Positions 8,313 through 16,298 of a DNA stretch of 29,980 nt are shown in pieces. The stretch is from the IMG/VR virus record IMGVR_UViG_3300022929_000130, positions 1-29,980 of that record. One strand, 5' to 3'. The DNA is from a virus. Below the pieces are notes generated by a model, which was not told the DNA's origin, ran no database searches, and was given only the letters and a program-made list of their open reading frames with translations. The first letter of the stretch is position 1. Every line of letters begins with the position of its first letter. Both the position numbers and the translations under genes were made by a program.

Positions 8313-9230
8313 ATGGCTCGGTTCGCAGATCGTGTAAAGGTTTCGACCTCTACAACAGGCACAGGCACGGTTACGCTAGGCTCTGCGGAGACTGGTTATC
8401 AAACCGTGCCTTCTTCTTTGGATGGTCACACAGTACGGCTTGTAATTGAGGATACCGGCGGCGCATGGGAGGTATCTACAGGTGTATATACGCATTCGGG
8501 TATTACTCTTTCCCGCACGTTAACGAGTTCAAGCACGGGCAGTTTGTTAAACCTGTCTGGCAATGCCAAAGTCTTTATCAGTGCTTCTGCAGATGATCTT
8601 GATCTGCTTTATGCTGACATTACGGTTACTGTATCGGGCGGCAACTACCTGATTGATGGTACTGCTAATCAGACGATTACTTTAGTGCCTTCTGTTACCT
8701 ACCGCTTTGATGTTTCTGATAGCACAAATGCTAGTCACCCGCTACGCTTCAGCACAACCTCAGACGGCACTCACAACAGCGGTTCTCAGTTCACCACGGG
8801 CATCACTGAAGTAGGCACACAAGGCACTGCAGGAGCCTATATCGAGGTAAAACTAGAGCAGGATTGCCCAGCGCTTTATTACTACTGTGCAAACCACTCA
8901 GGCATGGGCGGTGCAATCGTTGTAAGACCGCCCGTGGTTGGAACTGACGCCTTAGCCTATGATGCCAACCTTCAAAGTTTTGTATCTGCGTTTACGCTTC
9001 CAACCTCAGACGGTTCAGCCGACCAACTTTTAAAAACTAATGGTTCGGGAACTCTGTCCTTCGTGGATGGCGGCGGTGCAGGGTTTGGAACAGTAAACGT
9101 GGCCTCACGCACTCTTACGACTGACACCACTGTAGGAGCCACAGAAAGCGCTCTCACGGTTGGGCCGCTTACCATTGCCAGCGGTGTAACTTTAACTGTT
9201 GCGGCTGGGGGAAGGCACGTAATCCTATGA
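8313..9230 (+). CDS. Tail fibre protein with plastocyanin-like (cupredoxin) domain
   Basis: 305 residues in three parts. Residues 1-95 resemble the N-terminal attachment domain of many phage fibres (MARFADRVKVSTSTTGTGTV, then WEVSTGVYTHSGITLSRT). Residues about 100-207 look like a cupredoxin: beta strands, then H142 in SHPLRFST and a C-terminal loop YYYCANHSGMGG with C192, H195 and M198. This is the His...Cys-x2-His-x2-Met order of type 1 copper ligands. Residues 208-305 are a fibre-like repeat region with Gly/Thr. I associate the same domain with virion proteins of marine cyanophages. Whether copper is bound is untested. The gene overlaps the next by 4 bp (TATGA region), so it belongs to the fibre operon. 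Confidence 0.75.
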   Translation: MARFADRVKVSTSTTGTGTVTLGSAETGYQTVPSSLDGHTVRLVIEDTGGAWEVSTGVYTHSGITLSRTLTSSSTGSLLNLSGNAKVFISASADDLDLLYADITVTVSGGNYLIDGTANQTITLVPSVTYRFDVSDSTNASHPLRFSTTSDGTHNSGSQFTTGITEVGTQGTAGAYIEVKLEQDCPALYYYCANHSGMGGAIVVRPPVVGTDALAYDANLQSFVSAFTLPTSDGSADQLLKTNGSGTLSFVDGGGAGFGTVNVASRTLTTDTTVGATESALTVGPLTIASGVTLTVAAGGRHVIL

Positions 9231-10381
9231 CCGAAATTCGTGTAGACACAATCGTTGATGCCGCTGGAACAGGCGCACCCGACTTTTCTACTGCTCCAAC
9301 CGTGGGCGGTGTTGCGCTGGGCAGTCTAGCTACTTCCAGCTTTACTAGCAGTGGTACTGAGCCATCAAGCCCTAGTGATGGTGCAGTTTGGTGGGATACT
9401 ACAAACAGCGAATTGAAGATCTATGCAAACAGTGCGTGGCAAACGGTTACTTTGGGAGCTTCACCACCCGCTTTACCTTCGCATTACGGCGATAGGGGAA
9501 TACAGGGGCCGGGATATAGCGCAGTTGAGTATTCAGGTACTAACAATATAGGGAATACGATTGATTATTGGGATTTTACCACCCTTGGCAATGCTTCTGA
9601 CTTTGGAGATGATGCACATTACATTTCTGGTTGCTCTTGTACGGCGGGCGCTGGACGAGGATTTATTATCGGTGGAAATGAAAACGGTACTCTGATTGCA
9701 AATATTCGGACAATTCTTACTGCCACTTTAGGTAATGCAAGTCAGTATGGTTCTATAGGAGTAGCTAAACAAGACACTTGTGCAGACAATGATGCAAACC
9801 GAATGTTTGTTTCTGGATTCACAAGCACCGATAACCGTATTGAGTATAAAAGCATAGAATCCTCTGGAAACACTGCTGATTTTGGAGACATTACAGACAA
9901 CGATTATCAAGCAATGGGAGCGGCTTGTGATGGCACTAGAGGCTTCTTTATGGGCGGGAACGGCAACAATGGTAGAACTAATCGAATTTGTTCTATTGTA
10001 GTACAAACAACGGGTAACGCTACTGACTGGGGTGATCTTGTAATCTCTTGTCTGAATACAAAAGCGTGTGGCAATGATACGAGGGTTTTGCACTGTAGAG
10101 GTAGAAACTCAAGTTTAACTGATTTTTCTGAAATATATTATTTCGACACATCTTCTGCAGGTAATGCATCTAGCTTTGGAGATATGGGTGATAATACCTA
10201 TTTGGGTGGGATGTCGTGTAATGCAACCAGAGCCTGTTATTCTGGCGGTACTGGGTCTTGGCCTAATAAAAGAGATCAGATTGAATATGTCACAATAGAC
10301 ACCCTTGGTAACGGAGCCGATTTTGGTGATCTAACCAAAGAACGGGGTAATACTGATTCAATGTCGGGGGCCGCTGCTTAA
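9227..10381 (+). CDS. Propeller-repeat tail fibre protein, paralogue 1
   Basis: 384 residues. Residues 1-85 are an attachment module starting TEIRVDTIVDAAGTGAPDF, with a TSSGTEPSSPSDGAVWWDT segment also found in other phage fibres. The rest is six repeats of about 48 residues following the pattern GG...IEY-V-I-TxGNAxDFGDL...C..TRGFF, here more diverged than in the two following paralogues. Six repeats of this length with a GG strand recall kelch or galactose-oxidase-like propellers, so a six-bladed beta-propeller is inferred. Probable job: receptor or glycan binding at the tip of an appendage. ATG overlaps the previous stop (ATGA), and its own TAA overlaps the next ATG. Cysteines are frequent at the end of each repeat. 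Confidence 0.75.
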   Translation: MTEIRVDTIVDAAGTGAPDFSTAPTVGGVALGSLATSSFTSSGTEPSSPSDGAVWWDTTNSELKIYANSAWQTVTLGASPPALPSHYGDRGIQGPGYSAVEYSGTNNIGNTIDYWDFTTLGNASDFGDDAHYISGCSCTAGAGRGFIIGGNENGTLIANIRTILTATLGNASQYGSIGVAKQDTCADNDANRMFVSGFTSTDNRIEYKSIESSGNTADFGDITDNDYQAMGAACDGTRGFFMGGNGNNGRTNRICSIVVQTTGNATDWGDLVISCLNTKACGNDTRVLHCRGRNSSLTDFSEIYYFDTSSAGNASSFGDMGDNTYLGGMSCNATRACYSGGTGSWPNKRDQIEYVTIDTLGNGADFGDLTKERGNTDSMSGAAA

Positions 10382-11520
10382 TGTCAGAGATTACAGTAGA
10401 TAAAATTAACAATTCAGCTGGCACAGGCGCTGCTAATTTCACCTACGGGATTAAGGTTGGTGGAGTGGCACAATCCATTGGCTCTGGTACATTTACTAGT
10501 AGTGACACTGAGCCATCAAGCCCTAGTGATGGTGATATTTGGTATCAACCAACGCTTAGGTATTTGGACTATCGGGCTGGGGGTGAGTGGAAGCGAGTTA
10601 TTGGCAGTGGAACGTCAAACCCTCCCGCATATTTTGGCGATAGGATGCTTGTAGCGGGAGGTGGTATCGATATCAGCCCGTACCGAACAAGTGCAATTCG
10701 TTACATAGATTTGACTGGTTCAGGTGGATCAACCAACTTTGGATCTTTAACAAGTAGTAGAAATGGCGCTCACGGCGCAACAGGCGACACTAGAGGAATA
10801 TTCGCAGGGGGTGTAATAAGCAATTACATTAACAACATCGAGTATGTCACCATTCCGACAACTGGAAATTCTACTGATTTTGGTGATCTAACAGAGATAA
10901 TGATGGCTTCTTCTGCATCCGATGGTACTTACGCAATCTTTGCGTTGGGCGATGGTGCAAACGCATATAATGGCTCGATTTCACAAATTACAATAGCAAC
11001 TACTGGAAACGCTACTTCTTGGAGCGGAACGCTAACTACCAATAGGGGTAATGGTAGTGGCGCTTCTGACGGTACTAAAGGTTTCTTTTTTGGCGGGTAC
11101 GAAACGGGTTATGTTAATACAATAGATTATGTGACTATCGCTACCGATGCTAATGCTACGGATTGGGGCGATTTGATTGTAGCTAGAAATGGCAGCGGCG
11201 ACTCTGCTTGTGGAACTAACAGCCGTGTTCTCACTGCGGGTGGTCAGATTTCGGGTAGTAAAACCGATGCTATTGAATACATTAACCCCGCTAGTGCTAG
11301 CAACGCTTATGACTTTGGGAATCTGACTTCTCAAATGGGAATGACTACTTCTGCTTGTAACAGCACTAAAGCTTGTTGGGTGGGCGGCACTTATACCAAT
11401 GGCGTTAAAACCGATACGCAGCAAATAGTCACCATAGATACAGCGGGAAACGCCTCGGCTTTTGGAACTTATTCGATTGCGTTGCAGAGTGGGGGATCTT
11501 GTTCGGGGGCCGCTTCATAA
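10381..11520 (+). CDS. Propeller-repeat tail fibre protein, paralogue 2
   Basis: 379 residues, built like its upstream neighbour: an attachment module (residues 1-80, SEITVDKINNSAGTGAANF, then TEPSSPSDGDIWYQP) and six repeats of about 48 residues. Repeat hallmarks include FAGGVISNYINNIEYVTI, TGNSTDFGDLT, ASDGTKGFFFGGY and ACNSTKACWVGG. It is much closer to paralogue 3 than to paralogue 1, with stretches of identical DNA (11043-11100 equals 12158-12215). The N-terminal part shares a 28-bp identical stretch with paralogue 1 (10507-10534 equals 9356-9383). Starts at the A of the previous TAA. Predicted to be a six-bladed propeller host-binding protein. Function inferred. Confidence 0.75.
   Translation: MSEITVDKINNSAGTGAANFTYGIKVGGVAQSIGSGTFTSSDTEPSSPSDGDIWYQPTLRYLDYRAGGEWKRVIGSGTSNPPAYFGDRMLVAGGGIDISPYRTSAIRYIDLTGSGGSTNFGSLTSSRNGAHGATGDTRGIFAGGVISNYINNIEYVTIPTTGNSTDFGDLTEIMMASSASDGTYAIFALGDGANAYNGSISQITIATTGNATSWSGTLTTNRGNGSGASDGTKGFFFGGYETGYVNTIDYVTIATDANATDWGDLIVARNGSGDSACGTNSRVLTAGGQISGSKTDAIEYINPASASNAYDFGNLTSQMGMTTSACNSTKACWVGGTYTNGVKTDTQQIVTIDTAGNASAFGTYSIALQSGGSCSGAAS
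11043..11100 (+). repeat. 58-bp identical repeat shared with 12158-12215
   Basis: These 58 bases in paralogue 2 recur without a change at 12158-12215 in paralogue 3, both coding the end of repeat 3 and start of repeat 4 (RGNGSGASDGTKGFFFGGY). The flanking DNA differs much more. A second shared block is 10799-10830 and 11914-11945 (32 identical bases, then almost identical to the end of the strand). Such patches point to recent duplication with gene conversion. Confidence 0.85.
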
Positions 11521-12635
11521 TGAGTACATTAAAAGTAAATACCATTAAAGATAACGGCACAGCGATTGACCTTGAAAACGGTATTAAGATTGCTGGTGCC
11601 TCACCTACACAAAATTACACTGCCAGTGGAACTGAGCCTAGTAGCGGGAATGCAAACGGCGACTATTGGTGGGATACTGGCAATGACCAACTTTATCAGT
11701 ATTGGGATAGCGAGTTTAGAGCGATTACTACTGTACCCCCACCGCCACCAGTTTCGCATATTGGCGATAGGATGGTCGTAGCGGGTGGTACCAGTTCTCA
11801 AACATCTGCAATTCGCTACATAGATTTAACTGGTTCTGGTAACTCATCCTCATTTGGATCTTTAACAAGTGCTAGAAATGGAGTCTCAGGCGCATCAAGT
11901 GGTAGTCGAGGGGTATTCGCAGGGGGTGTAATAAGCAATTACATTGACAACATCGAGTATGTTACAATCTCTACGCCGGGAAATTCTACCGATTTTGGCA
12001 ATCTGACAGCTATTCAACAGGTTTCTTCTGCATCTGATGGCACTACCGCAATCTTTGCATTGTGGGATGGTGCAAGCACATATCACGGCTTTATATCAAA
12101 AATTACAATAGCAACTACTGGAAACGCTGCTAATTGGGACTACTTCATAACTCAGACTAGGGGTAATGGTAGTGGCGCTTCTGACGGTACTAAAGGTTTC
12201 TTTTTTGGCGGGTACGCCTCTACAGGTCGTGTAAATACTATAGATTATGTAACGATTGCCACACAGTCTAGTGCAATTGACTGGGGGGATCTTTCTTCAG
12301 TTAGGGATTCACAAGGACAAATGGCTTGTGGAACTAGCAGTCGTGTTCTTCACGCTGGTGGTCACAATGGAACTACTTATACTAATACTATCGAATACCT
12401 TAATCCCGCTAGTGCTGGAAACACTACTGACTTTGGTGATCTGACTGTAGGAATGAGGTTTGGCTCTTCTGCTTGTAACAGTACTAAAGCTTGTTGGGCT
12501 GGTGGTGGATCAACGTCAGGGATAGTGAACACTCAACAAACAGTCACTATAGATACCACTGGGAATGCCACGACTTTTGGCACTTACAATGCGGCGTTGC
12601 AGAGTATGGGGGCTTTATCGGGGTTCCCTTCGTAA
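11520..12635 (+). CDS. Propeller-repeat tail fibre protein, paralogue 3
   Basis: 371 residues from ATG 11520, which overlaps the previous TAA. An in-frame ATG at 11499 would add seven residues from inside the previous gene and break the family's N-terminal pattern, so I reject it. The attachment module is STLKVNTIKDNGTAIDLENG, followed by a proline stretch PPPPPVS. Six propeller repeats follow (RYIDLTGSGNSSSFGSL, NIEYVTISTPGNSTDFGNL, KITIATTGNAANW, TIDYVTIATQSSAIDWGDL, TIEYLNPASAGNTTDFGDL, TVTIDTTGNATTFGTY). The most similar sequence in the window is paralogue 2. Likely an alternative or additional receptor-binding fibre. Whether all three are in one virion is unknown. Confidence 0.75.
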   Translation: MSTLKVNTIKDNGTAIDLENGIKIAGASPTQNYTASGTEPSSGNANGDYWWDTGNDQLYQYWDSEFRAITTVPPPPPVSHIGDRMVVAGGTSSQTSAIRYIDLTGSGNSSSFGSLTSARNGVSGASSGSRGVFAGGVISNYIDNIEYVTISTPGNSTDFGNLTAIQQVSSASDGTTAIFALWDGASTYHGFISKITIATTGNAANWDYFITQTRGNGSGASDGTKGFFFGGYASTGRVNTIDYVTIATQSSAIDWGDLSSVRDSQGQMACGTSSRVLHAGGHNGTTYTNTIEYLNPASAGNTTDFGDLTVGMRFGSSACNSTKACWAGGGSTSGIVNTQQTVTIDTTGNATTFGTYNAALQSMGALSGFPS

Positions 12636-12665
12636 TTACTAGACTAAAAACTTCAAGGAAAATTT

Positions 12666-13496
12666 ATGACTAATATCGTCACGAAACCCATCACGTTTTC
12701 GCTGCCTATTGAGGCATCTGAAAACATTAATCAGGTAGCGGCGGCTAGGGTTGCTGAAAAATTGCCAGAAATAGATCAGGCCACACGAGCCTTTGATCGT
12801 CAGAACTCTCAAACGACATTGAGCTTAATGAGCCTCACGATGCTTAACGGGCATTCTCCGATGCGGATGCTTCGTCAGGTGGCTGCAGAGGTTGAAACTC
12901 GTAAGATGGCTCTGAATGAAGCGCAAGTCAGCCACGCTGAGTGCCGTGAAGAAATATTAGAATTAGAAGGCCAAGACGATATCGTATCAGAGGCCAAGTT
13001 GCGTATGAAGCGCCACGCTTTAATGTCGCTAGAGCATAAAATTAATGGCTCCATTAAAGATATTGCTACGCTGTGTGACGCCTACGACAATCTTAAAGAA
13101 AAACACGGTATTGATGAATGGGATGAGGTTTCCTTCGAAGCTGAAGAAAAGCGGCATCACGTTAGACGGGCCTTTGAGCTTATGTACCGCAATTTGTTGG
13201 ATGGGGGTCGAGCCTCAACTTCTACAATCGAATATATGCAGCAATACGGTGTACATCCACAGGTCGGTTTTACTGAGGTGAATGGCTATTTGCAGGTGTG
13301 TGGTCAACGCATTGGACAAGGCGAATTGCTGCACTCAAACGATCTTGAAGATTTCTTGGATGCAATGGCTGAAAAGTATCACAAAAACGTCGATGCTACT
13401 GCCGAAAGGATTTTTGGAAAAGCTGATTTTGTAAATCCAGAGTATATGATGAAGCTCGAAAAGCCAAAAGGGGATGAAAATGTTTCTGAAGTATAA
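12666..13496 (+). CDS. Unidentified helical phage protein
   Basis: 276 residues, not recognised with confidence. Residues 1-45 form an N-terminal segment; residues 45-160 are helical and charged with coiled-coil potential (RQVAAEVETRKMALNEAQVS and onward). Around 165-205 is a conserved-looking helix (VRRAFELMYRNLLDGGRAST, then EYMQQYGVHPQVG). The C-terminal part contains EDFLDAMAEKYHKNVDATAERI. No signal peptide or membrane segment. It sits between the propeller fibres and the repeat fibre, so a fibre-assembly or virion role is possible. Ribosome site AAGGAAA lies 7 nt before ATG. It overlaps the next small gene by 17-23 bp depending on the start chosen there. Confidence 0.7.
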   Translation: MTNIVTKPITFSLPIEASENINQVAAARVAEKLPEIDQATRAFDRQNSQTTLSLMSLTMLNGHSPMRMLRQVAAEVETRKMALNEAQVSHAECREEILELEGQDDIVSEAKLRMKRHALMSLEHKINGSIKDIATLCDAYDNLKEKHGIDEWDEVSFEAEEKRHHVRRAFELMYRNLLDGGRASTSTIEYMQQYGVHPQVGFTEVNGYLQVCGQRIGQGELLHSNDLEDFLDAMAEKYHKNVDATAERIFGKADFVNPEYMMKLEKPKGDENVSEV

Positions 13497-13815
13497 ACTT
13501 CATCGAACAATTATCGGGAACACAACACCGCCGTGGGTTGAAAATCCGGGTCACTTTCCTGATCCAGACGATAACACTTATATTGGTTACACGCCTGATG
13601 AAGCTGATCGGGAGTATTGGGTTCCTGATACCGTCACAAATTATACGCAGTCAGAACTGGTTGCCCACGTTCTTGATCTGCATTCTCGCTACCCGATGTT
13701 AAACGCTTCTGCAGATGGCAGTGGCGTGATTGACCCAGATTATCAACCAAGTGCTATGACGAATGATGAAGTAACAGCATTTGTGAACACTTGGGCGACT
13801 GCAGTTAGTTCTTAA
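13480..13815 (+). CDS. Small unidentified protein of the fibre cassette
   Basis: 111 residues from ATG 13480. An earlier in-frame ATG at 13474 touches the AAGGGG ribosome site (13468-13473) with no spacing, while 13480 leaves 6 nt, so I prefer the later start. Visible: a basic N-terminus (MFLKYKLHRTIIG), Pro/Trp/Asp-rich middle (PPWVENPGHFPDPDDNTYIG, then EADREYWVP) and a helix SELVAHVLDLHSRYP. The mix of acidic and aromatic residues and the location just before a huge fibre gene is seen in small fibre-assembly proteins, but no homology is claimed. Starts inside the end of the previous gene. Confidence 0.65.
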   Translation: MFLKYKLHRTIIGNTTPPWVENPGHFPDPDDNTYIGYTPDEADREYWVPDTVTNYTQSELVAHVLDLHSRYPMLNASADGSGVIDPDYQPSAMTNDEVTAFVNTWATAVSS

Positions 13816-13826
13816 AAGGAACCTAA

Positions 13827-16286
13827 ATGCTCGGCTTTAGCCCCCTCGCAGCAGCACCGCTTTCTGCTCTCGACGCTAACATCGTTGAGGTAGCAGCCAG
13901 TGCGTCTATTGCCGCTTCTACAGCGGCTTCTGCGGTTGAGGTTAGAGAGGCTAGTGCTGGTGCTAGTGTCGCCTCTAGCGGTGTTGTAGAGGCTAAGAGG
14001 GTCGCTGTTTCTAGTGCTAGTGCTAGTATCGCCTCTAGCGGCTCTGTAGAGGCTAAGAGGGTCGCTGTTTCCGATGTCGCCACTACGGCTTCATCTACAA
14101 CCAGTATCGATGTAATTAGAGTTCGTACCGCCGATGCGGCTGCTTCAATCCCTGTATCGTCCTCAATCACCTCTGAGGGTGTTACTCTTGCGGCAGCAAC
14201 TACATCAGTAAATTCAACGTCAGCACTTTCAGCGGTACGGGTGGCTACGGCAGACGCCACCACCACGGTGGCAATAAGTTCAACTGTTGCCGGTGAGGAA
14301 TCCACGGTTGTAATTGCAGCGGCCTCAGCGTCTTGTGCTTCCACATCTTCGATTGCTGCAGTTACAGTAAAATCTAGTTCTGCCACAGCGTCTTGTGCGA
14401 TTACCACAGGTGCAATTTCTAAACGAGTACGAAACTCGAATATTGTGGCTTCGGTCACAACTGTTATCGCAGACGCAGTCAATAAAGTTCGCCTTGGCAG
14501 ACCAAGCACAAATATCACTGCCGTAAGCACCGTTGATTATCAGCGCATTATAAATACAGCCGCTGCGGCTTCTATTGCTGCAACCACTACAAGTACTGCA
14601 GCGCTTAAATTACGTGCGGCTCCAACAACATCTATTGCTTCAACGGCAACTCTGAACGCCGCTCAATCTTCTCAGATCGCTACAGATACCGGCCTAGACA
14701 CCACGGCTTCTGTAGTTGGGCAACTTGCTGTCAGTGCTGAGACAGACACGGAACTCGGCACAGATGCCACCGTTGTAGGCAAAAGAAGTATTGGTGTTGA
14801 AACTGAGACAGTTTTAAGCACTGATGCAGCGGTCGTAGGCTCCAGAAGCGTGGGCCTCGAAACTGAAACAAGTTTTGGCACCACGGCTTCAGTTGTAGGT
14901 TCAAAAGCCACTGACGCTGAGACAGATACAACTTACTCGACAACAGCAAGTGTGACGGGCCGCTTAAAAGTAATAGAAGCAGCCGCATCCACTTCTATAG
15001 CTGCCACCAGCGATGCCGTTGCCCAAATACTTATAGATGGCAGTGCAACAGCTTCCGCTTCTACCTCTACGTCAATTTCATTCGAGCGCATCCGTACCGC
15101 TAATATTGCGGCAAACGCTCAAACCACTACTGCGATTGCTGCCGTGCGGGTTATAACACCTGACATTACAGCTTCCATAAATTTTGCTACATCTGCCGAT
15201 ATTGCTCGGATCATTAAAGCTGCCGCAAATACAAATATCGCAACACAAGCGACTATTTTAAGTGAAGAATTTAGAGCGGCTAACACGGTAACCAGCTACA
15301 GCTTTGTTGGTTCAGTAACTGCAACTACGGGTACTAATGTTGGCGCAGACAATACTTACGAATTTGCTGGGGTCTTAGATGCGGGATTAGGCGCAGATAT
15401 TGCCGCCGATACGACTTATAGCTTTACCGGCTTTTTAGACGCAGGTTTAGGCGCAGATATTGCCGCTGATACGACCTACAGCTTCGTTGCAAGCTTGGAT
15501 GCGAGTAAAGGCAGAGTTGCACAAACCGATACGACCTACAGCATCACGGCTGCAGCGGTTGGCACACTTGCAGAAGACATTCAAAGCGAGACAAATCTAG
15601 TATTTGCAGCTACGGTTACTGGCTCTATCCCAGAAAACTCCGAAGCTGATGAAACGTATACATTTGCTTCCGTAGTTACAGGCGCAATAGCTGAACGTGT
15701 TACCACTGATTTGGCTGTATCGGCTACGGTAGATCCTGAAGTAATACGTCTAGGAAGAACCTCTACCAATATACAATCGTCTGCAGAAATTGATGCAGAG
15801 CGAGTATCGACATCACTTATTTCAGCAACGATCTCCTGCACTGCTCCTGTAGCTGCTCAATTAGTTGCCCAGCCGCAAGTATCCGCTGAAGTTGAAAGCT
15901 CTGTCGTTGTTTCGTTTGATCGTATTAGAAAAGCTACTGCAGCGACTGATATATCATCAACCACCGCTATCGATGGTGATTCAGTTGCAGACGGTAGGCC
16001 GTCTACTAATATCGGGGTTACTACTCAAGCCAATCCCGAAGGCGTATTCCAGAGTGGTGCTACTGTTACTATCACCAGCGTAGGCCGGTCTAATTCTAGT
16101 TTAACCTTAACTGGTACTATTAGTAGTACTCTTAATAGCCCCATTGTGAATGCCGAAGGCGCTCAAAACATAACTACTAGCGTGATTGAGCCGCCATTTA
16201 CTTCAAGAAGTTCAGATCTAAATGTGTCGCCGTTTGCGACTACCTCAACTTCTACTCCAAGCAGCCCGTTTAGAAACGCAGCTTAA
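13827..16286 (+). CDS. Giant 20-residue-repeat fibre protein
   Basis: 819 residues, dominated by Ala, Ser, Thr and Val, with almost no aromatic residues outside one section. From about residue 20 to 740 it is built of consecutive 20-residue units. Three unit styles follow each other: ASIASSGSVEAKRVAV-type (residues about 40-280), ETxTxLxTDAxVVGxRSxGx-type (about 290-375) and DTTYSFTGFLDAGLGADIAA-type (about 490-630), with mixed units between and RLGRPSTNI or variants appearing three times. A constant 20-residue period with alternating small residues suggests a beta-solenoid or fibrous beta-helix shaft. The last 70 residues are a Ser/Thr/Pro-rich non-repeat cap. Ribosome site AAAAGGAA precedes ATG. 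Probably a long tail fibre or appendage shaft; function inferred. Confidence 0.75.
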   Translation: MLGFSPLAAAPLSALDANIVEVAASASIAASTAASAVEVREASAGASVASSGVVEAKRVAVSSASASIASSGSVEAKRVAVSDVATTASSTTSIDVIRVRTADAAASIPVSSSITSEGVTLAAATTSVNSTSALSAVRVATADATTTVAISSTVAGEESTVVIAAASASCASTSSIAAVTVKSSSATASCAITTGAISKRVRNSNIVASVTTVIADAVNKVRLGRPSTNITAVSTVDYQRIINTAAAASIAATTTSTAALKLRAAPTTSIASTATLNAAQSSQIATDTGLDTTASVVGQLAVSAETDTELGTDATVVGKRSIGVETETVLSTDAAVVGSRSVGLETETSFGTTASVVGSKATDAETDTTYSTTASVTGRLKVIEAAASTSIAATSDAVAQILIDGSATASASTSTSISFERIRTANIAANAQTTTAIAAVRVITPDITASINFATSADIARIIKAAANTNIATQATILSEEFRAANTVTSYSFVGSVTATTGTNVGADNTYEFAGVLDAGLGADIAADTTYSFTGFLDAGLGADIAADTTYSFVASLDASKGRVAQTDTTYSITAAAVGTLAEDIQSETNLVFAATVTGSIPENSEADETYTFASVVTGAIAERVTTDLAVSATVDPEVIRLGRTSTNIQSSAEIDAERVSTSLISATISCTAPVAAQLVAQPQVSAEVESSVVVSFDRIRKATAATDISSTTAIDGDSVADGRPSTNIGVTTQANPEGVFQSGATVTITSVGRSNSSLTLTGTISSTLNSPIVNAEGAQNITTSVIEPPFTSRSSDLNVSPFATTSTSTPSSPFRNAA
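13951..14070 (+). repeat. Tandem 60-bp repeat, two units
   Basis: 13951-14010 and 14011-14070 differ at 5 of 60 positions by my count and encode two near-identical 20-residue units (GVVEAKRVAV and GSVEAKRVAV endings). This is the least diverged pair in the gene and marks a recent in-frame duplication of one repeat unit. Confidence 0.85.
15361..15540 (+). repeat. Tandem 60-bp repeat, three units
   Basis: Three consecutive 60-bp units (15361-15420, 15421-15480, 15481-15540). The first two share GCGCAGATATTGCCGC and GATACGAC. The third keeps only the GATACGACCTACAGC end and the start of the unit. They encode LDAGLGADIAADTTYSF-type units. Same period as the other repeats in this gene but a different unit sequence. 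Confidence 0.8.
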
Positions 16287-16298
16287 AAAGGCCCGTAC

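Noticed and set aside
11499-11519. Earlier ATG for propeller paralogue 3
   Set aside because: It would start inside the end of paralogue 2. The TAATG overlap at 11520 matches the arrangement of the preceding genes and the family N-terminus.
9227-12635. Diversity-generating retroelement (template and variable repeats)
   Set aside because: Shared DNA blocks are exact and not adenine-biased in their differences, and there is no reverse transcriptase gene in the window. Gene duplication and conversion explain them better.
13823-14530. Long open frame on the minus strand opposite the repeat fibre (235 codons)
   Set aside because: It is a by-product of the biased Ala/Ser/Thr/Val codons in the repeats. 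It has no ribosome site or gene-like spacing and lies wholly within the repeat gene.
13951-15540. CRISPR array from the 60-bp periodic DNA
   Set aside because: The repeats are in frame, coding and diverging along the whole unit; there are no constant repeats with unique spacers.
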